NCBI GenBank assembly: GCA_019639175.1 | Contig: JAHBSK010000007.1 | Location: forward strand, 124,001-188,000 | Reading direction: 5' to 3' | DNA from: Acidobacteriota bacterium | GTDB taxonomy: Bacteria > Acidobacteriota > Blastocatellia > Pyrinomonadales > Pyrinomonadaceae | DNA length: 64,000 bases | Program-made: the position numbers and the translations under genes | Shown: in pieces, positions 44,437 through 52,577 of the stretch | Numbering within the stretch: position 1 is the first letter of the stretch | Layout of the letters: each line of letters starts with the position of its first letter | The notes under the pieces: model-generated | Databases searched by the model: none | What the model was told of the DNA's origin: nothing | What the model saw: only the letters and a program-made list of their open reading frames with translations

Positions 44437-44982
44437 CTATTTGGCGGGCTTGTTGCGAAGTGTTCGGTCAAGCACTTTTTTTGCATCGCGGACGGCCTCG
44501 ACCTTTTCATCGGGCGAATATGTTTCCCAGCCCTGAAAGAAAACAACGCCGAAATCCTGCGGATATTCACGGCCTTCGTAATGGAACCATTCGCTCATCA
44601 CGCGGTGCGGGTCGCCCAAATTTTCAACCGCCGCCCTGACGTCAAAACGCGGGGCCTCATCAATACGGCCAAGTTCCTGAACGTCGCCTATCTGATGCCG
44701 GGCCAGCTTTCTGTCCACGATCTCGGCGATCTTTTCTTCGAGCATCTGTCCCAGATCAAGCGGCTGAGCGCCGGGAATATACATCTCGCCCGTACCGGTC
44801 AGGAGCCAGTTCAAAGACACGTTCGTTGCATTTGCGATTTTTATCAGCACCTCCGGGGCAGGCATCCGCCCCTGAAAATAATTACGTACCGTTGCGTGCG
44901 GCACGTGTATCTGCCGTGCTATCTCGGCCATGGAAGCATGGTCAAATGCCACTTGAAGCCTTGCTGAAAAACCGTCACTCAT
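44437..44982 (-). CDS. XRE-family transcriptional regulator, likely ImmA target
   Basis: 181 residues. The N-terminal helix-turn-helix (MAEIARQIHVPHATVRNYFQGR, about 18-40) and LIKIANATNVSLNWLLTG are typical of Cro/C1-type repressors. The C-terminal part has a helix (LGQMLEEKIAEIVDRKL) and an acidic domain. It is probably cleaved by the ImmA-type peptidase encoded after it. A perfect palindrome (44992-45005) lies 9 bp before the ATG, probably its own operator. The ribosome site GGGAGG is unusually far away (23 bases), separated from the ATG by that palindrome. Confidence 0.8.
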   Translation of the reverse strand: MSDGFSARLQVAFDHASMAEIARQIHVPHATVRNYFQGRMPAPEVLIKIANATNVSLNWLLTGTGEMYIPGAQPLDLGQMLEEKIAEIVDRKLARHQIGDVQELGRIDEAPRFDVRAAVENLGDPHRVMSEWFHYEGREYPQDFGVVFFQGWETYSPDEKVEAVRDAKKVLDRTLRNKPAK

Positions 44983-44991
44983 ATCAGTGAT

Positions 44992-45005
44992 AAAACGTTC
45001 GTTTT
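44992..45005. promoter_or_regulatory. Candidate XRE operator (AAAACG-TT-CGTTTT)
   Basis: A perfect 6-bp inverted repeat with a 2-bp centre, placed between Shine-Dalgarno and start codon of the XRE gene and just downstream of the predicted transcription start. Likely bound by the XRE protein. In RNA it could form an AAAAC/GTTTT hairpin that brings ribosome site and ATG closer. Confidence 0.5.
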
Positions 45006-45017
45006 CCTCCCGATGTG

Positions 45018-45047
45018 AATATACACCCGAAACCGCAGGTAAATCAA
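45018..45047 (-). promoter_or_regulatory. Promoter of the XRE/ImmA operon
   Basis: Minus-strand TTGATT (45042-45047) and TATATT (45018-45023), spacer 18. Predicted transcription start is about 45011, right at GGGAGG (45006-45011). Confidence 0.6.
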
Positions 45048-45130
45048 CGCTTCTTTATCACTTTTAACCCCCTCACTCTGTCGGAGCATCTCCTTGAGCT
45101 TTTTCACCGCCGCTCTTTGACCATGGAAAC

Positions 45131-45160
45131 TTGACATCAACTCCGCCGGACGGCTATATT
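45131..45160 (+). promoter_or_regulatory. Promoter of tRNA-Thr
   Basis: TTGACA (45131-45136) and TATATT (45155-45160), spacer 18, about 35 bases upstream of the mature tRNA 5' end. A strong housekeeping-type promoter. Confidence 0.7.
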
Positions 45161-45195
45161 GTGAGATTCGGCTCTCGCTTTCCGTGAGAGGCAAT

Positions 45196-45271
<76 letters not shown>

Positions 45272-45394
45272 TTTCATATCATTTGTTTGCATATCTATTA
45301 CCGGTGGTTTTGCGTTTAAAGAACCAACTGCAATCAGATCAATGATTTATACTCGCTTATGGTCAGTAAAAGGCTTTGCGTTTAAGAAAGGCCG

Positions 45395-46804
45395 CTATGC
45401 CCAATACGGAATATAGCTTCTGTATCGCGTGGATGTTTGGTTTGGATCGCCCAACTTTATCATTCCGGCTTCAACGGTAGTTGCGAATATCTGGGAAACG
45501 GTGGCGGCCTTGCTCTCAGGTAGTTTGAGCCGCTCCCTAAAGCTTTGATTCGTTGCCGCCTCATTCATAACATATCGCAATACACAATGTTGGTAACAAG
45601 CTCTGATGCGGTCTTTACGATTCATGTCTTCAAGGTCCTTTGGGGCGAAAAGCACCACGGTGGTTCGCCCCGTACCCACTCGAATATCCGGTGCCGGCAA
45701 CTGAAAAGCCTCCGCAGCCAGAACCACTTTGTCGAATCCGCTCCCCTTCTCCTCGCAAATGCCAAATCGCCGCATAATATCCGCTAAACGCTCGTTTCGT
45801 GACTGATACTCGTCAATGAACCGGTCAACCGGAATAAACGGAGTACCTGGATTGGATATCTCCATTCGGTCATCATACATTTCGATCATTATGGAGGCGC
45901 CGGATATGGCGAAGTCCTGATGGATCATGGCATTTGCAATAAGTTCTCGTATGGCATCCTCAGGAAACATTTTCACTTCGTGACGCAACGCCTGTTCTAT
46001 CACTTCGTTCGACGGCACGAGGCCATTGACAAATGCAACCAACCCTTGAAAGCCGACTGCATAGCCTTTCGCTCCGGTTATGTCGGATTTGGTCTTGGAC
46101 TTTCCCTTGCCCTCGTAAACGATAACGCGTGGGGCCTTTCTGGCAACGCCCTCAAACTCATGCAATTTTTTGGCAAATAATAAGGCCCCTAAATTTGTTA
46201 TTGCCCAAGCATCACCATTCCGATAAATTATATTCTCGCGTTCAAGCCGCTCGATCACCCCACTGCGATCCGAGGGATATGGCAGTCTCAGAAGCTCAAA
46301 ATAGCCCTGAGTATCAAGCAATTCGACAACATCGCTTTCCGAAGACCCTTTCGTTGCGGGTTCCGCAAGCCAATCAGGCTGTCCCTCTGCAAAGATCGCA
46401 CGTAACCGATCTTCGCTCATTGGCCGGAGTTCCTCACCGGTTCGCATTAAATATGACCCTTCGAATTGAAATGCGGTTCCACGAGGCCGACTTGGAATGT
46501 GAAATACAAGAACACGACCGCCGGGATGAGCCACTTCCTCTATGTCAACACGGAAACCCAAAACCTCAAACAGTTTGGCTGTCATATCATTCGGGTCATT
46601 GAACGCGGAAGTTCCTACAACCCTGCGTGGCGGTCGGTCCTCGATCCCGAGCAGCAAGATCCCGCCCCCTTCATTAGCCAGGGCAACACAATATTTGTAG
46701 AGTCTTTTATTGTCGAACTGATTCTTTGCTTCCTTGAACTCAAGATTTGGGTGTTCAGACCGTTCGGCCCTCCAAACATCAATTTGTGAAACAGTGGTCG
46801 CCAT
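45395..46804 (-). CDS. AlbA_2 (schlafen-like) domain and ATP-binding protein
   Basis: 469 residues. The N-terminal AlbA_2/Slfn-like domain shows ERSEHPNLEFKEAKN and CVALANEGGGILLLGIED (about 14-55). The C-terminal half has HATPase_c_4-type features: FPEDAIRELIANAMIHQDF and MEISNPGTPF. A C-terminal winged-helix-like region follows. Such proteins are annotated as transcription regulators or ATP-binding proteins, and some belong to defence islands. The exact role is unknown. It sits alone next to tRNA-Thr. Confidence 0.8.
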   Translation of the reverse strand: MATTVSQIDVWRAERSEHPNLEFKEAKNQFDNKRLYKYCVALANEGGGILLLGIEDRPPRRVVGTSAFNDPNDMTAKLFEVLGFRVDIEEVAHPGGRVLVFHIPSRPRGTAFQFEGSYLMRTGEELRPMSEDRLRAIFAEGQPDWLAEPATKGSSESDVVELLDTQGYFELLRLPYPSDRSGVIERLERENIIYRNGDAWAITNLGALLFAKKLHEFEGVARKAPRVIVYEGKGKSKTKSDITGAKGYAVGFQGLVAFVNGLVPSNEVIEQALRHEVKMFPEDAIRELIANAMIHQDFAISGASIMIEMYDDRMEISNPGTPFIPVDRFIDEYQSRNERLADIMRRFGICEEKGSGFDKVVLAAEAFQLPAPDIRVGTGRTTVVLFAPKDLEDMNRKDRIRACYQHCVLRYVMNEAATNQSFRERLKLPESKAATVSQIFATTVEAGMIKLGDPNQTSTRYRSYIPYWA

Positions 46805-46973
46805 CTTCCGTTATTTGGTAATTTAGTTTAGGACGATTAAGGCGTCAACCAACTGCCGCAGAAACGTGGCAGACTTGTTGGCACCGTCGTATCCGCTTTA
46901 GGCTACGACAGATCAGAGAATAATGTCGCCGGTCACATCTTCTTTTGGCTGACATGATACATACGGCAGGTAT

Positions 46974-48026
46974 CTATCGTGAGCGTTTGTTTATTTCATC
47001 GAGGGCGGCGGAGCCGGGGCAGAGTTCGCTCAGGGGCAGTGAGTTTAGCGGCCTTTCAGAGGTATTTATCATGCTGTGCAGATCGGTTGATTCCGGGTCG
47101 ATGAAGAGCAGGCCGGTCAATATTTCGTCACGCTGGCGGGCGGCGTGAACTGCGTGCATGGCCGAAAGGCGCTCGAACGGATCCCAATCCTTTGCCAGTT
47201 TTTTCAGGCGGATGAGCGAACCGTCGTGCATTGTCAGATCGGAAACGGAACCGGCCTCGTATGTGGCGGTTATCTCACGCATCAGCGGAACAAAATCTAC
47301 GGTTGAGGTCGCCTCTACGTGTTCGCGAACGTAATCGTAGGATTTTGTCGAACCGACGTTATTGTTAAATGTCACACAGGGCGAGATTACGTTCAGAAAT
47401 GCAAAACCGTTGTGCCGCATCGCCGCTTTGAGCAGAGGCACGAGTTGTTCCTTGTCCCCCGAAAAGCTCTGTGCTACGAAAGTGGCTCCGAGTTCGATGG
47501 CAAGCCCGGCCAGGTCTATCGCCTGAAAGAGGTTGACCGAGCCTGATTTGCTTTTCGATCCGACATCGGCCGTTGCCGAATCCTGCCCTTTTGTCAGGCC
47601 GTAGCAACCGTTGTTCATCACCAGATAGACCATCTTCAGGTTGCGGCGGGCAGCGTGGACAAATTGCCCCATGCCTATTGATGCCGTGTCGCCGTCGCCC
47701 GAAACGCCGAAATATATCAGGTCGCGGTTCGCAAGATTTGCACCCGTCGTCACCGAAGGCATACGCCCGTGAACCGAATTGAACCCGTGCGAATTTGAAA
47801 GAAAATACGCCGGTGATTTTGACGAACAGCCGATGCCGGACATCTTTGCCACCTTGTGCGGTTCGATGTTCAGTTCCCAACACGCCTGGACTATCGCCGC
47901 ATTGATAGAATCATGGCCGCAACCCGCACACAGCGTCGATAGCGAACCCTCATAATAATCCACCGTGTACCCAAGCTCATTCTTAGGCAACGCCGGATGA
48001 CGAAATGTTGAACGTACGTAGGTCAT
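46974..48026 (-). CDS. korB: 2-Oxoacid:ferredoxin oxidoreductase, beta subunit
   Basis: 350 residues with the thiamine diphosphate-binding signature GVSGDGDTASIG followed by VMNNGCYGLTKGQ, and the iron-sulfur/TPP region STLCAGCGHDS and GIGCSSKSPAYF. It forms the catalytic half of a 2-oxoglutarate (or pyruvate) ferredoxin oxidoreductase with the alpha/gamma subunit encoded at 50575-52572. The two normally adjacent genes are separated here by VapBC, a crystallin gene and an MqsA/DUF4258 pair. A short degenerate copy of this gene's 5' end remains at 48766-48886, upstream of vapBC. Confidence 0.92.
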   Translation of the reverse strand: MTYVRSTFRHPALPKNELGYTVDYYEGSLSTLCAGCGHDSINAAIVQACWELNIEPHKVAKMSGIGCSSKSPAYFLSNSHGFNSVHGRMPSVTTGANLANRDLIYFGVSGDGDTASIGMGQFVHAARRNLKMVYLVMNNGCYGLTKGQDSATADVGSKSKSGSVNLFQAIDLAGLAIELGATFVAQSFSGDKEQLVPLLKAAMRHNGFAFLNVISPCVTFNNNVGSTKSYDYVREHVEATSTVDFVPLMREITATYEAGSVSDLTMHDGSLIRLKKLAKDWDPFERLSAMHAVHAARQRDEILTGLLFIDPESTDLHSMINTSERPLNSLPLSELCPGSAALDEINKRSR

Positions 48027-48030
48027 ATTT

Positions 48031-48052
48031 GGAACACCGGCATCCCTGCCGG
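48031..48052 (+). repeat. REP-like palindrome at the vapC/korB junction
   Basis: GGAACACCGGCATCCCTGCC plus GG: same head and hairpin as the other copies, here in the 31 bp between the korB ATG and the vapC stop, where it must lie in the korB leader. Confidence 0.75.
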
Positions 48053-48057
48053 AAAAA

Positions 48058-48474
48058 TTATTTCAAAAGCCGGACAAAGCCTGCTTGTTCAAAATGATGG
48101 TCTGTCGTCATGGCCTCGGTCATGCCCAACTCTTGCATTAAAACAAAGCTGGAGGCATCCACAAGGCTCCAGTTTTTATCCGATCTGGCTTCAAGATGCT
48201 TCCAGGCTAGCGTATCGAGATCTCCATCGATATGAACTATCTCGAAATGAGCCGATCCCTTGATGCTGTTTATAAACTCGATTATCCGGGGACGCGGGAT
48301 TTTCAAAACGCTCGTGAGCAGCGGCACTAACTCCGCGATCACATAATTTGTTGTGATGAGTCTTACATTGTCACTCAGAGCCGATGAATATGCCTGCACC
48401 GCCTGATCGTGAAATGGCTCGGAAGAATACGCAAGATTGGCCCAACCGGAGGTGTCAACGAATAACTTTTTCAT
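48058..48474 (-). CDS. vapC: VapC-type PIN-domain toxin
   Basis: 138 residues of the PIN fold: Asp in LFVDTSGWANL, Glu in NYVIAELVPLL, Asp in NWSLVDASSFVLM and TTDHHFEQAGF at the C-terminus, i.e. the usual acidic cluster of VapC ribonucleases. It overlaps the upstream antitoxin gene by 4 bases (ATGA). It lies between korB and a remnant of korB's 5' end. Confidence 0.88.
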   Translation of the reverse strand: MKKLFVDTSGWANLAYSSEPFHDQAVQAYSSALSDNVRLITTNYVIAELVPLLTSVLKIPRPRIIEFINSIKGSAHFEIVHIDGDLDTLAWKHLEARSDKNWSLVDASSFVLMQELGMTEAMTTDHHFEQAGFVRLLK

Positions 48475-48725
48475 TCCGTCTCGCCGCGCATTTCGCGATA
48501 AATGGTTTCGCCCAGCAGTTCATCGTGCCTGGTTCCCCAATCCCGAATGTCACTGCTAAATGCGCCGATGAATTTATCAAAAGGATCGTCAACGATCTCC
48601 GGCTCATCTCCGTTCACAAGCCGGTCAAGAGCGAACTCTTCCACGCGCTTGCCGCTTTTCGATGCCTTCTCGACAAGATTATTATACACCGCCTCCGGCA
48701 ATTCTAATGTTAGTGAATGCGTCAT
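48471..48725 (-). CDS. Antitoxin partner of VapC
   Basis: 84 residues. The N-terminus SLTLELPEAVYNNLVEKASKSGKRVEEFALDRL is a ribbon-helix-helix-like DNA-binding unit. The C-terminus (GAFSSDIRDWGTRHDELLGETIYREM) would wrap the toxin. Overlapping stop/start with vapC supports the pair. Confidence 0.8.
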   Translation of the reverse strand: MTHSLTLELPEAVYNNLVEKASKSGKRVEEFALDRLVNGDEPEIVDDPFDKFIGAFSSDIRDWGTRHDELLGETIYREMRGETE

Positions 48726-48765
48726 AAAGCACCCCTCAAAAGTTCATTTTACCACATTTCGCGGC

Positions 48766-48886
48766 TTTGATAGAGTCATTCCCGGCCCCGCACACAGCGT
48801 AGATAGCGAACCCTTGTAATGATCCTCCGAGTAACACAACTTTTCTCCCGGACAGTTCCGAGTGACGAAGTTCGTATCCTACACAG
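48766..48886 (-). pseudogene. Degenerate copy of the korB 5' end
   Basis: Aligns over about 120 bases with the first 40 codons of korB (47906-48026). The clearest part is AGGGTTCGCTATC followed by ACGCTGTGTGCGGG, and an ACTCTATCAA end equals ATTCTATCAA in korB. Identity is roughly 70-75% by eye. Translated pieces resemble YYEGSLSTLCAG. It is on the same strand, directly upstream of the antitoxin gene. Confidence 0.8.
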
Positions 48887-48898
48887 GATAAGAGTGAG

Positions 48899-48944
48899 CA
48901 AAAAAAGGCCTCCCCAGCAACGCCTACCGCCGCCGGAGAGACCT
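48899..48944 (-). terminator. Rho-independent terminator of the crystallin gene
   Basis: On the minus strand AGGTCTCTCC and GGGGAGGCCT pair (8 of 10) with a 19-base loop, followed by a run of seven T. It lies about 15 bp after the crystallin gene stop. Confidence 0.65.
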
Positions 48945-48959
48945 CGGTATCAAAGCCGC

Positions 48960-49843
48960 CTACCTTGGCTGAGGTCGGGCCGGCCTGATCGATCTGATCT
49001 GGCGGCCGATGCCAAGACTGGAGAAATTGGAAACGCTCTGATTGAGTATTTCACAGCGTCCTCCAAAATTGGCGCCGGTGCAAACCTCCCAAACACCGCG
49101 TCCGATAGTGATGCTGCCCACGGTCCGTCGAATATTTCGCTGCGTTGACGAATAATTGGTCGAGGTGCCGCGATAGTTTGTCTGGCTGAACACGACAATA
49201 TATCCATCGTCGGGCCGTTCCGGTGTTGTGCTGCCAACAGGCCTTGCGGAAGCAACCCGCCGCCTCATGTTGAGTCCGGCGAGATTGGCCATGCTTTTGT
49301 CCACCCTAACGCACCGGCCCGTGTAGTTCACTCCGTCACACAACTCCCACACGCCTCGGCCGACAGTGACGCTTTGGGCGGTTCTGTTGAGTGATGGCGA
49401 CGGCCCGTTGATATTTGTCGGCGTTCCACGATAGTTGGGCTGACTGTACAGAACAATGTACGGGTTATTGACCGGCGTGCCTCCGCCGCCGCTGCGGCGG
49501 CGCATCGACGATATCATGTCATTCCACGAGTTTTGCCGCAGGTCACGTTCTTCACCGGAGACCACGACACATCTGCCCTGATAATTTGCGTGTTCGCATA
49601 TTTCCCACAGTTCTCCCGGACCGACCTTCAGGCTCGATATCCGGTCGTTAAGGCCCGAGTCTGCAAGATTTGCGACGTCGCGCGTGTATGTCGCGCTTTT
49701 TCCCCTAAAATCCCTGTCCTCAAATACGGTTATTCCTTCGCCGCCCATTGCCCGTTCTTGGGCGTGAACTTCGTTCATGGTCGCCCATCCCATAAAGATA
49801 ATGCGGCCGTGAACATAAAGATAGAAATGTACGATCTTCTCAT
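48960..49843 (-). pseudogene. Beta/gamma-crystallin-like secreted protein with an apparent frameshift in the signal peptide
   Basis: From 49793 a 277-residue frame encodes three beta/gamma-crystallin domains (about 20-97, 110-187 and 197-273). Each has paired Greek-key signatures such as YIVLYSQPNYRG and VWELCDGVNYTGRC, and a Cys pair per domain. No ribosome site precedes 49793. An ATG at 49843 follows AGGAGG (49848-49853) and starts MRRSYISIFMFTAALSL, a good signal-peptide beginning. That frame is shifted from the crystallin frame by 50 bases and ends after 22 codons. Joined across the shift, the signal would continue MGWATMNEVHAQ. It is either a true frameshift, a read error, or a switchable gene; the domains themselves are intact. 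Confidence 0.7.
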
Positions 49844-49972
49844 AACCCCTCCTGTGGTTCTGGTTGCAAGAATTGGTTATTTGTTGGTAATCTTACTATC
49901 ATAGTTTACCCCTATTTCGAGCGTTGGCAATGACTATTTTCCCTTTTTTGATTTTTTAGGGTCATGACTAGA

Positions 49973-50000
49973 TAAACGTACGATAACGAAGATACGTTTA
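49973..50000. promoter_or_regulatory. Inverted repeat TAAACGTA ... TACGTTTA after the MqsA-like gene
   Basis: A perfect 8-bp inverted repeat with a 12-base loop straddling the 3' end of the antitoxin gene and the start of the crystallin promoter region (49844-49997). Possible operator or weak terminator; no further support. Confidence 0.35.
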
Positions 50001-50216
50001 GGTTATGCCGGAACCAGTATTTTTTTCAGCCTGCACATCGACAGCCTTGATCGCTGCCTGGAGCGAATCGACTTCCGGTTCGTCAAAATACACCTCGCCG
50101 CACTGTCTGCAAACGAAAGCCGGCACCTTGTCGAAGACCAGATGGTATCCGTTCCGGTCAACGTGAAAGGGAGCCGTGGTGCGTTCCATCTTTCCTTTGC
50201 AATACATACATTCCAT
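49998..50216 (-). CDS. YgiT/MqsA-type zinc-finger antitoxin
   Basis: 72 residues with two CxxC pairs (MECMYCKGKM and FVCRQCGEVYFDEPEV), the N-terminal zinc finger of YgiT/MqsA antitoxins, and a short helical tail. There is no C-terminal XRE domain, so it is the short form that accompanies DUF4258 toxins. The partner just upstream (50219-50558) is frameshifted, so this antitoxin may now be orphaned. Confidence 0.82.
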   Translation of the reverse strand: MECMYCKGKMERTTAPFHVDRNGYHLVFDKVPAFVCRQCGEVYFDEPEVDSLQAAIKAVDVQAEKNTGSGIT

Positions 50217-50218
50217 AA

Positions 50219-50558
50219 TTATAACCTCACCCGGTAATCACCTGACCATTCATCCTTGTCAGACAAATAAGCCGTAATAATAGCAAGATATTCGCTTTTT
50301 GGGGAACAAACAACGTGAATCGGGCTCAAGTCATCATCAAAACCAAGCATCAAATCAACTGTGGCCGCGAGCATCTTCCGGATAATCTTCGATCACTTCC
50401 CCGTTAAACACTAAGCGGCGAATGTCCGGCGTCGTTATCATGCGATCAGGCCGCGACATTTGCCGAATTGCATGCGGCAGAAAAAGAATTCGTCTATTCG
50501 CCGACTCTCGAACAATTTGTAAAATATCTTCGCCGTTGTTCATTTCACGTTCAACCAC
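50219..50558 (-). pseudogene. DUF4258 toxin with a frameshift
   Basis: The first frame (50558 to about 50355) encodes FLPHAIRQMSRPDRMIT and VIEDYPEDARGHS, then hits a TGA. The continuation is intact in another frame: LMLGFDDDLSPIHVVCSPKSEYLAIITAYLSD..., the second half of a DUF4258 protein, ending at TAA 50219-50221 just before the antitoxin ATG. The break lies in TTGATTTGATG, a direct repeat of TTGAT, consistent with slippage. A start at an internal Met (50543) is possible. The toxin is presumably inactive. Confidence 0.75.
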
Positions 50559-50574
50559 CCGTTATCACAGATGG

Positions 50575-52572
50575 TTATGCCGAGAACCCTTTTATCTGCC
50601 TATAAATATTATCCGCAGTTATCGGCATTCCGTCGTAGTTTAGGACGGAGATGAGCTTATCGGATAACCCGGTCGCTGCGGCTCCCGGTTCTGACAAGGC
50701 GGTGCCGAGTTCGATCATCATCAGGCTGCGAAATTGGGCGTCGCGGTTTTGCTCGATGACGAAAATGCGGTCGTGGGCATCGACGAAATCACGAAAGGCC
50801 CTCCCGAACGGGAACGCGCGTGGTCGCATTGCATCGAGGCAGATTCCGTCGGCTTTCAACAGTTCTAAGGCCTCCAACGCCGAATCAGTGGAGGTTCCGA
50901 AAAAGATCACGCCATCACTACACCCGGTCGCTACAGCTCCCGGTTCTGACTCAGCTTCTCCGCGTCTCTGTGGTTCATAGAGAACCGGTGCGGGAACGAG
51001 TTCTTTCGCCGTTTCCCATTTTTTCATGAGACGTGCCATGTTTCTGACATACGCTTCGCTGTCTTCTGTATAGGCAGCATACTCATCGCGCGACGAACCT
51101 CGCGTGACAAAAGCTCCTTTGGTGGCGTGAATGCCGGGTAAAGTACGGTAAGGGATTCCGTCGTCATCAATATCCAAATAGCGGCCAAATTTTCCGCGAA
51201 ACTGTTCCAGCGGCGGTTCAGGTGCGGCGTTATCGTTTGTCAGGGCATCAAGCTCTATGTTTCCGGGCAGCGGGCCTTCTCCGTTTCCATTGGAACCGTT
51301 CGAACCATTGCCCTTTGCCATAGCGGCATAGATCTTTTCAAGATGGTTTGCAGAAAGCAGTTTTCCCCGATCCCAGTTGCGGCTGTCGTCCCAAACGAGC
51401 GGCTCTGTGATGTGGTCGTTCATCCCGAGGTCAAGATCGGTCATGATAATGACCGGCGTTTGCAGCCTTTCCGTCAGGTCAAACGCCGCCGCTGTTAATT
51501 CAAAACATTCTTTCGGCGTTGCGGGAAGAAGAAGCACATGTTTGGTATCGCCATGTGAAGCGTAGGCCGCACTGAGCAGATCGGATTGCTGTGTCCGCGT
51601 CGGCATTCCGGTCGAAGGGCCGGTTCGCTGAACGTCGATCAGAACGGTCGGCACCTCGGCAAAATAGCCGAGGCCGAGAAATTCCTGCATCAGAGACACA
51701 CCCGGCCCGCTGGTTGCGGTAAACGCACGCGCTCCGTTCCACATCGCTCCCATGACCATGCCGATAGCGGCAAGCTCGTCTTCGGCCTGGACGATGGCGT
51801 AATTGTTTTTGCCCGTTTCGGCATCAACGCGATATTTTTTTGCGTAGCTTGCAAAGGCATCGACGACCGATGTCGAAGGCGTTATCGGATACCACGCGGC
51901 GACGGTCGCACCGGCATATATCGCACCAAGCGCGCAGGCGGAATTACCGCCGAACAATATCTTGTCACCAAGCAGATCGCGGCGTTCGACACGAATATCG
52001 AGCGGACATTCAACATTTTCACGGGCATAACTGACGCCGATATTCAACGCCCGGATGTTCGGTTCTATCAGTTTTTCCTTGCCCTTGAACTGTTCTCCGA
52101 CCAGCCCTTCAAACACGGAAAATTCTATGTCGAACAGGGCCGACAGCGCTCCGATATAAATGATGTTCTTGAAAAGCTGGCGCTGGCGGGCATCGGTAAA
52201 CTCTGCGTTGCAGAGCGTCATCAGCGGAATTGGAATATGCGTGATGTCGTCGCGGTCATAACCCGGCGGCAGCGGTTTTGAACTGTCATAGAGAAAATAT
52301 CCGCCGGGCTTTACATCGGCGTAGTCCTTTTTCATTGACTGAGGATTGACCGCAACCATCAGGTCAACGCCTTCGCGCCGCCCCAGACAGCCCTTTTCGC
52401 TCACCCGAGCCTCGTACCACGTCGGCAAACCTTGAATGTTCGACGGAAAGATGTTCTTCGGCGTAACCGGCACACCCATCCGAAACACAGCCTTTGTGAA
52501 CAAGGCATTGGCCGACGCCGAACCGGTGCCGTTAACATTCGCAAAGCGAACTACAAAATCGTTTATCTGCAT
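50575..52572 (-). CDS. korA: 2-Oxoacid:ferredoxin oxidoreductase, alpha/gamma fused subunit
   Basis: 665 residues. The N-terminal gamma-type domain (about 1-190, RFANVNGTGSASANALFTKAVFRMG) is followed by the alpha domain (GNSACALGAIYAGATVAAWYPITPST) and a C-terminal part. It partners korB (46974-48026). Two in-frame copies of a 29-bp repeat (50667-50695 and 50922-50950) add SEPGAAATGLSD and SEPGAVATGCSD insertions in surface-loop positions of the C-terminal region. A Gly/Asn-rich stretch (NGSNGSNGNGEG) marks a linker. The start lies 5 bp after the relE-like stop. Confidence 0.9.
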   Translation of the reverse strand: MQINDFVVRFANVNGTGSASANALFTKAVFRMGVPVTPKNIFPSNIQGLPTWYEARVSEKGCLGRREGVDLMVAVNPQSMKKDYADVKPGGYFLYDSSKPLPPGYDRDDITHIPIPLMTLCNAEFTDARQRQLFKNIIYIGALSALFDIEFSVFEGLVGEQFKGKEKLIEPNIRALNIGVSYARENVECPLDIRVERRDLLGDKILFGGNSACALGAIYAGATVAAWYPITPSTSVVDAFASYAKKYRVDAETGKNNYAIVQAEDELAAIGMVMGAMWNGARAFTATSGPGVSLMQEFLGLGYFAEVPTVLIDVQRTGPSTGMPTRTQQSDLLSAAYASHGDTKHVLLLPATPKECFELTAAAFDLTERLQTPVIIMTDLDLGMNDHITEPLVWDDSRNWDRGKLLSANHLEKIYAAMAKGNGSNGSNGNGEGPLPGNIELDALTNDNAAPEPPLEQFRGKFGRYLDIDDDGIPYRTLPGIHATKGAFVTRGSSRDEYAAYTEDSEAYVRNMARLMKKWETAKELVPAPVLYEPQRRGEAESEPGAVATGCSDGVIFFGTSTDSALEALELLKADGICLDAMRPRAFPFGRAFRDFVDAHDRIFVIEQNRDAQFRSLMMIELGTALSEPGAAATGLSDKLISVLNYDGMPITADNIYRQIKGFSA
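50667..50695. repeat. 29-bp dispersed repeat, copy 1, in frame in korA
   Basis: Reads ACCCGGTCGCTGCGGCTCCC followed by GGTTCTGAC. It differs from copy 2 at two positions. Partly palindromic (CCGG at both ends of the core). Encodes SEPGAAATGLSD on the minus strand. Confidence 0.75.
50922..50950. repeat. 29-bp dispersed repeat, copy 2, in frame in korA
   Basis: Reads ACCCGGTCGCTACAGCTCCC followed by GGTTCTGAC, 255 bp from copy 1 (a multiple of three). Encodes SEPGAVATGCSD. Different from the REP-like family. Confidence 0.75.
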
Positions 52573-52577
52573 AGTGA

